From Angiostrongylus vasorum (lineage: Eukaryota; Nematoda; Chromadorea; Rhabditida; Metastrongylidae): a stretch of DNA of 64,000 nucleotides. Of this stretch, positions 22,801-33,900 are shown one piece after another (positions within the stretch are counted from its first letter, which is position 1; each line of letters begins with the position of its first letter). The stretch lies in NCBI GenBank assembly GCA_018806985.1, contig JADANN010000100.1:248001-312000 (forward strand), written 5' to 3'. Position numbers and translations under genes: made by a program. The notes beneath the pieces were generated by a model. The model saw only the letters and a program-made list of their open reading frames with translations, did not search any database and was not told the origin of the DNA.

Positions 22801-25800
22801 TGTTCTTTCAGACAAGCCTGGTATCAATTTGCGGATCCCAGAGGGATGGAAGGTTTGATGAGCCCAGAACGAAGGATCAAACCAGCAAGCGGTCCAGTGT
22901 GCATTACAGTGCACCTCTAACTACTGTGCTCTGTGCCACCTCCCCCACTAATCAGTTGTTGATACTTACTTACTTGATACCTGATGAATACTTACAATGG
23001 TGAACTAAAGGCCGTGGTGGGAGGAAATATACGCACAAATACTTGAGAAGCTATAGAAGAACTCAATGAAGTATTCCAACTGTTTCGACTATCTAAAGAA
23101 AATTAGATAGTTGAAGAAACTCTATAGAAGCTGTACGAATTGGCAACACGTTACTCTATCTACGATCGGCCACATTTCACACATCTGACGCTGCAAAGGT
23201 TGAACGAGCTAGGCTACGGAACTCCTTCATCGACCATAATCGCTGGATCTCTTCCCTACTGACTACCATTTCCTCAAGAATTTCGACAACTTCATGCGCG
23301 AGAAATTCATCAAAATCTATGTTGACGCTGAAACTGCTTTCATCGCCCTCCAATAAACAACTTCATCACCTCCAGTACTTCGGAGTTTGATGCAATCGGA
23401 ATAAATCAATGTTTCTCGTAGACAAAAATCTGTACATTCCTATTTACTTCGACTAGTTATATATATGCTGAGCTGAGTTATGCCACTTAAAAAACACGGA
23501 TTGAAATCTTGCATTAATTCCTAAACAACCTAATAGATTAGAAATTGTTCCTGGTTTTGAGCCGAAACCTTCTTTGACACGATTACACAGAATACCTTCT
23601 CGATATATGGCATTCTACAAGCCTTTATATTTATGAGAATAACTTTCCTTGGAGAAGAACATCGGTAATATTACATCAGCTTTGAAAGGAAGTTAAGTAA
23701 AAGTCAGTTTTTAAACATTACTTCAGTTAATTGGTAAAAATGTTCCAGTGGAAGCGAAACGTCATTTTTGTAGGCAAAACCGTCAGCGCTAACTGCCAAT
23801 GGTGCACTTTCTCTTAGGCGCCACATCGCCGACGACTCGGCAGATGATTGAGCCTGAAAATTTATGAAGAAGGGAAACGGCATAAATAATTTTATACAGT
23901 TTGTCGGTTATCGCTATCGAATCTTTGGATCTACTAGAGTCGCTTTTTGCAGCGAGAATCATGTGGTCTGTAATCAACATATACGTGGAATACTCTCTAG
24001 CTCTGAATTGGAATTCACCAAATCGTTCAAATTATTCAACTAACAAGTTTCAACAAACACTAAGGACATCAACTCAGTTATTTAAGGGATAAATAAAACC
24101 TGGACCACGACAAATATTAAGAGTCCAATCGAACAGCATATTATGCGGTGTTGGCTTTTTTTTAAAATTTAGGAGTAAGCATATATTATTAATGCCTCAA
24201 TATCTGAAATTTTCCAAAGCTTCTAAAGTTTCAGGAGGTTATTTGATAGTTCGTCATCGAGAGTATAATGAAAAGTACTACAGAGCTTCCAAGAAACTAC
24301 CTGTACACCATCCATGGCCACTCCACTACTGAAACAATTTTCGAGAAATCGTTCCACTTTCTTTGCATCATGCTCATCATTGGAGCCTAAAAACAAATCC
24401 AGATTTAATCTCAGCCATTTGCAAGACTAATTTCACTTCCTTAAGCATTCAGGTCGTTTTTAAATATCACACACTTCACTCCTGTGCCTTCCAAAGCCTA
24501 TTCACCTTTATGGAAATCAGAAAGAAAAAAAAAAACGATCAGTCCATTTAAAGATCGTCTGGAAAATCGTATTCAATAAAAAGAGTGTTAATAAAGAAAG
24601 AGTGACACCTTGGCATTCAAATAGAGATCTCAGCGAAGCAATTAATCTAAGCAGACTTTTGTTTTACTTCTGTCGTAATAAGAATCATTCCAGTGACTAC
24701 CTTTTGCAGTCCTGTTCATTGAAATGCTCAAAAATTCTCTTAAGTCGTGTAACTAAGTGTTACAAGAGGCGTCGTGACTAAAACCATCTCCTTTCCCTAA
24801 GACGTTTTTTAGACAGCAGGACCTTAACGATGGAGTTGACATAAAATTCCACATGTTTTCGGACGGCGTTCTCAAGACCCTTAATCATTAGCGCGATAGA
24901 AAGTTATCTCTAACTTTACAGTCGCACAAAAATGTGGCATGCTAGAAATTAGACAATTAATAAACTCAAAAACAATAAGATTGTCTGTTAGTGGTAAGGG
25001 GGAAGAGATCGTAGTTATTCCTCGCCAGCTGGATATTGAGATAACAGACGAACATTTTAGTGATGCTAACCTCTATCGCCCATCCTCTGAAAAGGAATAT
25101 AAAAGTCAATACCGAAAGCTAAACAATCAATGGGTCAGTGTGGCAAAGGCTGCAGCTTTAAAATCATCAGTTATTTCGCACTTTAAAGCGATAAACCAAT
25201 ATGGCCCGTCCTATACCTACTTATTAAAACACATAAGTTGGTATCACCTGATGATCTTGCGTCAACCAATCCGTCAACATTTAAGGTTAGACCCATCATC
25301 AGCTCTGTGGACAGGCCAACGGATAGAATAACCTGGTTTTTAAGCCTAATACTTACCCAGTTGCTTAACCATATTCCGGCTCACCTCAGAAACACCCAAA
25401 TGTTCCTAGAAAGTCTACGTAACGCGTCTCCTATTAGCGCGTACGTGATGGAGTCCTTCGACATTACTGCACTTTACACCAACGTATCGAATGACTCCGC
25501 AATGCCAGCCATCTTCGAACTTCTTGTTGAACATGAGGGAAGAATAAACATCCATGGCTTGTCCATCCAGCAGCTAATGGCTGTCCTAAAGGAGTGCCTA
25601 AATTGCTCGATTTTCAAATGGTATGGGAAATATTTCGCGCAAATAAGGGAGTTGGCTATGGGACAGCGACTGGCACCAAGCCTTGCCATTGTGTTTATGT
25701 CTAAGATAGAAGCTTCTGTTCTCGATCTCCGGCCACTACTCTACTGCAGATATGTAGATGATTGTTTTGTCATCTTCTCTACGCAGGAGGAGATGGACAA

Positions 25801-28800
25801 ATGCTTTGAATTATTGAACGAGCAGTCTGAATACATTAACCTCACCAGGGAAAAACCGAGAAAAAACTGGCTTCCGTTTTTAAACGTTCATATAAACCTA
25901 TCAAGTAGTGGTTACCTAACAAAGTGGTACCGAAAGCCAAGTAACAAGAACATCCTCGTTCATTTCCTTTCTTCCCACCCTTCACACACAAAGGGGGCGC
26001 TTGTGAGAAACATGTTTCCAGCAGCCACCACTGTGTGCACAACCAGGGAACTAAAGGAAGAATGGCGCGACCTGGCTCGGCAAATAGCCATCTCCAATGG
26101 CCACGAAGTAGTAACCCCACGAGATAAGTTTAGAAGGAGAGCGACGCGCCCGAGCGAAACAGTTGGCCAAAAGAAAGTCCCGTTTATGTTGCTCTTTATT
26201 AGCGATGAAGTAAGCGTAGCTATTAAACTATGCTTAAGAAGGGCAAGTCTAGAGGAATCGGTAGCGATAGTTGAAATACCACCGGCTACTCTACGTCGTC
26301 AGTTAGTTCGTAACCGCTTATATGACCGTCTATGTGAGACAACAAATTGCGGCAGAGACGGTGATTGCATGAGTTCAGGTACAATATACCTAATCTCTTG
26401 TAATAATTGCGGAGATGAATATATTGGCGAAACGGGCAGGCCTTTGTGTATCCGTATAAAAGAACACCTAGTTGGCAAACGAAAACTAAGACAAAGTACC
26501 CCACTAGGCACGCATAGGATACAAAAGTATAGCGAGGGACGATTTTGAAGTAAAGTCAATATCCTTGCGCAGGAGACCAGAACACCAGCGCGAAAAACAT
26601 CTTGAGGCTTTTTGGATAAATGGAACAGAAAATTGGACAGAAACCCTGCAATGAATAGCAGGGATGAATGCCCAGAGGTCATACGCGACTTGACCCCGTA
26701 TGTTCGCATCAATTTCTGATGCGGGATGGTGCAGTCATCAACCTTATGCGACTATAATCAGCTGCTCTAATATTCCTCATTGGAAGGCACGCAAAAAAAG
26801 AGGTGAGTTTTTTTTCGAGAAGCTGTTGACCATGTAATTACCATAGAGTTTTTCGTCTTTTTGTAAGTGTCATTGAAGCGTTTGGCCTAGTAAATTGTAT
26901 GTCATTATACCCTTCCAGGCTCTGAAGAAGGCGATACTGCCGAAACGTCAGCTACTGTTGTATTGTATTGTGTTTTTGTATGGAAGTAAATGTATGCTGT
27001 TTAACAACCTCGCGATTGCTGAACAAGAAAACGACGCATTCATAAGCAGTTCCTTGTTGCTTTCGCTGAATTCCTGAGCAACGAGCTGTTTTGTCACAGC
27101 ATTCCCCTTACCTTCTCAATGCAATACCGTACAAAGCGAACTTCAGCCAGTGTAGTAAAATGCCACATTTACTAAGTGTTTAGTTGGGAGTTGTACGTTT
27201 CTTGAAATCAATCCATAAACACTTTCGCCTTCAAATGGGAAACTCAACAAAGCATGTAACTAAATAGACTATTGCTTTATTTCTGCCGTAACTAGAATCA
27301 TTCTAGTGTCGACTTCTTAGACTCTCCCTATTTATTGAAGTGCTCAAAAATTCTTCTACGTCTTGGCGCTTTCCGGAAACGAAGAGATTCGTGCACAGGG
27401 TTTCTACTGACGACGTCTTCATAAGAAGATTTTCGACGAAAAGTGCTGTAAAAGTACAGTTAGAGAAAGAAATCTGCATTTACTCGAAGGAGAAATCTGT
27501 AGTAGCCACGATCGTCCTCATAGAGGGAACCCATGCCGGTAAGTCGCTAGGCAATCCGGCGAGTCCCCAGATGGCGGAGGGGGTTGATCGCAGACCCAAA
27601 GCGAGCTTTGCTTCCCTGAGACGCAGGTGTGAGATGGACTCCTGTTTCTGCTGAGCCGATTTGGCACACACCTTTTTGTATTTGATAGGCGTATTCATGC
27701 ATGCGTGTGTGGGTGCGTTCTCGGCTTTGCGGGTTATATTCTACGAGTCAATTCGGCCAAAGGCTGCAATCAATTGACAGCGAAGTATATGGGAGGCGGT
27801 TAGGAGTCGCCTCCAACAAATAGGCTCAATGTCCACTCTGGGAGAGCCTGGCAAGCTATCCCGTGAGTACACCCTAGCCTCCAAGTTCAGAGCCCAGCAA
27901 GCTGTACGTGAGTATCGAAATGCTAAACACAGGAAAAAAAAACGGGCCTCATTCCCCTGACCCCGAAAGAGCCCCCATTTCGCAGCGTTGGGTAGGACGA
28001 GTACGGAGAGGCTGCTAAAATCTCAGGGCCAATGGAAGCTGCCTGGATTTCGAAGAGCTATGGTGACGATCTGTACCTACAAAGCACGTACACTTGCATC
28101 CGAGTCCTCGATAGATGACCTGCTCAGGCAAGCAAGAAGGATAAAGTACGACGTCATCGGCCTGGCCGAGACGAGAAGACGCCAGCCTTTCAACTCCGTC
28201 TATGACACCGGAGAAGAACTGTTCCTCGGAACATGCGACAGTAGAGGAGTTGCCGGCGTCGGCGTTCTCGTCAACACGAGTTTGTCCATCAACATTGATT
28301 CATTCGAACAACTAACAAACCTAATCGGACGTTTACGATTAAAAAGATGTGGACCAATACTGGCTTTGACATTCATCGTGGTTTACGCGCCGACATCAAA
28401 CTATGACGAAGAAGAAGTCGCAGCGTTCCATACGAACTTGGGGAAGTTCTACAGAGAAGAGCACACATTCTTCAAGGTCATCACAACGTCTGAAGAACGT
28501 CATATTGGGACCCACGGTTTAGAATAGAACGAACAGGGTGAGCGGCTCTTTGAGCTTATCATGACGACCAAGACAATCCATGGTAACTCGCGATTCCAGA
28601 AACCCCATCCCTCAACGCTTGACGTGGGAGTCTCCCAATGGAGAGTAGCATAACGAAATAGACCACATCATAGTAAATAGAAGATTTTGCCTAAGCGATG
28701 TCGCTGTTGTCCCAAAATTCTACGCGGCATCGGACCACCGTCTCCTTCGTGCAAGATTGTATTTCTCGCGCAAAGGAGAAAAAGCCGCTAAATTTAAAAA

Positions 28801-30861
28801 CGAAGTCCCAGAAACCACCGACTGAGACTTATTCAATTTCATTAGTCTGCTGATGGAAAGATGCCGTTGTCGATAACATCGACGAAGAATACGACCGGCT
28901 CATTCAACATCTTCACGTTAGCGCTATGAAAGCTGAGAGTCCGAAAGTCACCACATTCGAGCAAATACGCCAGCGTGGAATCGCACGAGCTGCTGGCAAC
29001 CGCGAACTAACGTCCGAACTTGCAAAACAGTGCAGAGAGGTGATAAAAGATCTTAAAGAGAGACGAGCAGCAGTAATGGTCGAAACTGCAGAGGCTGGGA
29101 AAAGCATTCGCAAAGCCCACCCAAGCTTCGCCAATTACAAGAGCAAAGTGATTGCACTCCGGCGCCCAGACGGAACAGTTACAGCGTCCAGAAAGGCAAT
29201 GGAGAAAATTATTCACGAATACTACTCAGATCTCTTCGATAGCCACGTCCACCTTCCGTCATATGAAATAAAGGAGGATGGATATGTTGTACCACCGGTT
29301 CTCCCTTCCGAAATCCGACATGCCATTTCGTCGGTGAAAAATCGAACAACACCAGGTCCGGACAGGATAAGACCAGAACACCTGAAGAACCTTCCGTCAA
29401 TCCTCGTAAACACACTGGCACGGCTCTTCACACGTTACCTGTCGGAATGCAAGGTCCCTACCCACTGGAAGACCAGCAAGACCGTGTTATTGTTCAAGAA
29501 GGGTGACCTACAGGATATCGGCAACTATCGTCCAATCTGCTTACTGTCTGTCGTCTGCAAACTTTTCACTCGAGTCATCCCTAAACAGGATTGACAGAAC
29601 ACTGGACGAAGGACAGCCATGTGAGCAAGCAGGGTTTCGAAAAGGATTTAGTACGATGGACCACATCCACACGGTAACAAGGCTCACTGAAGCATCGCGA
29701 GAGTACAAAAGACCGCTCTGTCTCACCTTCACCGATTTACAAAAGGCCTTTGATTCAGTCGAGATAGCAGCAGTCTTGGAAGCCCCTGGATAGTCAAGGA
29801 GTCCCTACTCAGTACATAAAGATTCTTCGTGAGCTGTACAAAAAAATTTCACAACTAAGGTATCACCATTCTACGACGATATTATCATTGACGTCGAAAA
29901 GAGGAGTTAGGCAAGGCGATACCGTCTCGCCAAAATTATTTACCGCCACCCTTCAGAACGTCATGCGAACATTGGAATGGGATAATATGCCAGTGAAAAT
30001 CGATGGTCGGCAGTTACACCATCTTCGCTTTGCTGATGACATCGTCCTTATAACACCAAACATTAGCCAAGTGGAACGTATGCTTACCGACTTTGATAAA
30101 GCCTGTGGAAGGATTGGTCTTCAACTAAATCTCACAAAAACGATGTTGATGAAGAACGGATTTGGTTTCGCATGCCCCATTCATGCTCAACGGGAACGAA
30201 TATCTCCGAATGCTCCAGTTACATCTATCTAGGTCGGGAAATCAATATGATGAACGACCTAGCTCCAGAGCTGAGCAGAAGGAAACGAGCGGCTTGGGGT
30301 GCTTTCAAGAGCATCGAGGATGTAGTGAAGAGAGCAAGGAACACCCGACTCCGTGCCCACCTTTTCGACTCAACGGTACTTCCTGCCCTAACGGATGCGT
30401 CAGAAACTTGGTCGCTGCGTAAGCAGGATGAAAGGTCACTTAGCGTTATCGAGACGCGCAGTCGAAAGGGCGATGCTAGGAGTATCCCGTTCCACACAAA
30501 GTAAGGGAAAGGGATCCGAAGCTCCGATCTGCGTCGACGATCAAAAATCAAAGATGCCGTTCTGTACGCCAAACAATCGAAGATAAGGTGGGCCGGACAC
30601 GTAATGCGTATGAATGACAACCGATGGACAAGAGCCGTTAGTGACTGGATTTCTCGGGATGTCAAACGTACTGCAGGAAGACCACCGACGCGATGGTCAG
30701 AGTTCTTCAAAGAGCCTTGAAGAATGATTTGATGCTCGACGAGTCCCTAGATCGAGCAGAACCCATTGGGACTACTCTTTGCACGCGACAGGAAAAAATG
30801 GAAGACTTTACTGGCGCCCACTCGAGGCACTCGACGATGAACGGGACCACAGGTGATGCAG

Positions 30862-30901
<40 letters not shown>

Positions 30902-30910
30902 GTGATACAG

Positions 30911-30945
<35 letters not shown>

Positions 30946-33900
30946 ACCATCGATAAGTCTGGGTTCGGAAATACTGTGCCCGAGAGATGACGTGAGGAGG
31001 TATTTACGATAGAAATTTGAAAAATTGCCGATATTTGAAGTCTAGAAAGAAGAACACAAAGTGCCTTAGAAGGGAACTAAGAAGTTATATGGGAAAGGAA
31101 CGAAGAAAAAAGTGGTTGAAACCGAAATGAAAGATTTTTCAACGAGAATCCTAACTAACTGTCTCAATAGAAAAAGATAAAAACCCTCAGCGTTGATCAA
31201 TCCCTGAGGGATGTGCCATGCATTCGACCTCATTAAGCATCGTTCGGAGGTGATCGAATGCATATCTGGCCTTTACAATGACTCATGGAGGCCTACCGAT
31301 GTATCGAGCCAGTGCTGCTATCCTCCCAGACAATTCTGATGATGGACACAAGGAATGAATCGAAGGGAAGAAATGATAAGAACATGCACAATGTGTGACG
31401 TCGGTTAATGTTACAAAGAAACTGTGCAAATTTTCAAGCGGAATATTATTTCAACACCCTCTAAAAAATGTAGACAGATGATATAAAGTCAAAATTGAAC
31501 GAGGTAAACACAGCAGTCTTGGTTATCCTTTGGGTAATTTGAGTTTCATTCGCATCACAGCACATAACGGCTACTGCTCTTGCAAGCATGGTTTACTGCT
31601 GCCAGATAAAACACTGGTTACAGCATTGGCTGGCAAAACGACTGACCAGAACCGGTAATTTCATTTCCATTTTACATGTAGAATACCTGACGTCTCAACG
31701 AGGATCGTAAATCTAGGACTGGACTGCAGTATCGGCTTCAGACTGAGCGTCTCCTCCAACAGTCTAATCGCCTCGCGATCGAGAAATTCAAATGACGACA
31801 GTATTTCAGATAGATGGCGGCGAGCTAAACGCAGAACGCTGCAACACGATTCGAATGTTTCGACGCCTGAAATTTCATGGTCAAAAAATTTAAAACTGAT
31901 TTAGTTGAACTTAATAGTTTTTTTGAGTGAAAAAAACCTCCTTCTTCTTCCCATGGATCACCCTCATTAAACAATCTCCTACGGTTTATTTGCAAGAGGA
32001 CGTGGGCCGCCCTCAGATGGTGGGAAGGTGGTTAAACATTGACTAGAAGCGCCTTGTGTTTCACTAAGACTAAAGTACCAAGAGTTGCCAAAATATCAGG
32101 CATTCCAAGCCGCGTAGATCTCGAAGGACACCTTCAAGGATGATCACGTGTATCGGAAACCTCTATAGAGGTCCTAATCATGAAGACAAAAAAATTCAAG
32201 GCAAGATGTCATAGAACGGGGTGAGAAGAGACGATGCCACCCATTTAACGCCATCTGCGATACCGGAGAAGAGCCGTTCTTCGGAACAAACTGATTGCTT
32301 GTTGTTGATGACATCGTTCTTATTACAACAAGCGCTAATGAGGCGGTATGAACGCTTACCGACTTTGACAACGCCTCTGGAAAGATTCGTCTCCAACTAA
32401 GACTAAGAAAAACGATATTCATGGAGAACGGATTAGATTCGTAGGCATCATTCACTCTCAACAGAATGAATATCTCCGAGTGCTCCACCGATGTCTGCCT
32501 AGGTAGGTAAATCAAGATGATGAACGATTTAGCTCCAGAGCTGAATAACTAGGAAGCGAGAAGCAAGGGGTGTTTTCAAGACCATGGAGAATATAGTGAA
32601 GAGAACGAAGAACATCCGACTCCGTGTCCACTTTTTCGACTCCACGATTCTTCTTGTCATATTGTATGCGTCAGAAACCTGATCGGTGCGCAAGCAGGAT
32701 GAAAGAACACAGCGTTATAGAATGCGCAGTGAAAAAAACAACACTAGGAGTATCCTGTAACACGCAACCAATAGTGGAGATCCCCGAAGCACCAAACTAC
32801 GTCAACGATCAAGAATTGCAGAAGGCGTTGTGCATGCCAAAACGTCGAAAATCAGGTGGACCCACATGTAATACGTTTGAACGACAACAGATTTAAAAGA
32901 GCCATTAGTGATTGAATACCTCGGGATGTCAAAAGCATAACAAAAAGGCCTCAAATCCGGTGGTTAGAGTTCTTCATGAAGACTCTAGAAAAAAAATATG
33001 ATTACCAAAGAGTATGTAGGACGAGCAAAATCCACTGGGCTACCCTTGTATACGACAGAGACAAATGGAGAATTTACTGGGGGTCTGCTCGAGTCACTCA
33101 GCAATTGACGGGACTACAGGTAGTACAGGTGGGGGAGATAGCACAAGAGAATAAGGGGGAGTCACCCATGACTATATTCTCGTCGAAAACAGCAAAAATA
33201 AACAAAACTATGAGGAAATTACTTTTATATCGTTCGGGTGAGAGAAGACTATATACGTAGTTTTACTGCTCAGCGAATTGAAAGTTTTCTGCAGGTCACT
33301 TAAGTTAATAGATATTTAATAGAGGCACTAGTGATAACGACAATTTTAAAAGAAAAGACCTCACCTATCATAGCACTTTGGACTGAAGTCGGTCTCGGTA
33401 CTGTAGTCATTGTAACATGAGTTATTAGGCCAAGTTGCCCCTCACTACCAAGAAACAAGTGCGGCGTGTGTAATGAAGTGTTGTCTTTACGAAGAGCTGA
33501 CCCGAGTTTTACTACCGTACCTTCTTCTGTCGGTAGTACCTGCAATTAAAAGCAAGTATAGATGGGAAGATCTAAAATTTAACACCGTGATTCTAGCGAA
33601 ATCTAATTTTGCGCTTTTCTTCTTCTACTGATAATATAGGAACTGTAAAACTCCTGGTTCACCAACTGACAATCATACTGATTACGACGCGAAATTTCAG
33701 TTGCTTAGGTCCGCCTTTAAAGGAAGAATAAGGGGACAAGGAGGAAGTGACGAGAACAGTTACTAGGCAAGCATAGAATACAAGTGAAAAGATCCATGGT
33801 AGAGACCATGAACAAACGAACACACCACAGTCAGTCCCAAAACATGTGCATGAAGGCTACCGTATCGAAGCAGCCGTATGCCGCCTGCGTTTGTCGCCAC

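Larger units (their letters stand above)
24930..27050 (+). mobile_element. Penelope-like retroelement, copy 1, in D2HGDH intron 7
   Basis: Coding part about 24939-26719. A frameshift near 25225 separates the N-terminal frame from the 436-codon frame 25238-26548. The latter holds a Penelope-type reverse transcriptase (residues of that frame): KVRPII at 16-21, [11 protein letters not shown] at 73-83, [11 protein letters not shown] at 140-150, catalytic YVDD at 172-175 and FLNVHI at 214-219. A GIY-YIG nuclease domain follows at 384-410 ([25 protein letters not shown]). Just upstream of the frameshift join lies the KTHK motif typical of this class. Further frameshifts after 26540 remove the last residues (ending [10 protein letters not shown]). 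About 200 bp after the coding end is a hammerhead-like motif and the shared 3' end. It is on the opposite strand to the host gene. Broken by frameshifts, so not autonomous. Confidence 0.9.
27500..30950 (+). mobile_element. RTE-clade LINE, nearly full length, in D2HGDH intron 7
   Basis: A 5' untranslated region (about 27500-28050) is followed by an apurinic-type endonuclease (28060-28520: [33 protein letters not shown]), an out-of-frame endonuclease end near 28660-28760 with DHIIVN and SDHR, reverse transcriptase 28926-30500 ([39 protein letters not shown] at 30029-30040) and a C-terminal part to about 30850 ([19 protein letters not shown]). There is one main ORF region, as in RTE elements, and a 3' tail of short repeats. 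Frameshifts near 28500, 29590, 29795 and 30180, plus in-frame stops, inactivate it. It lies opposite to the host gene. Confidence 0.9.

Noticed and set aside
30693..30950. Frames with YIYIYIYI runs on both strands
   Set aside because: Produced by the TA microsatellite at the RTE tail, not real protein.
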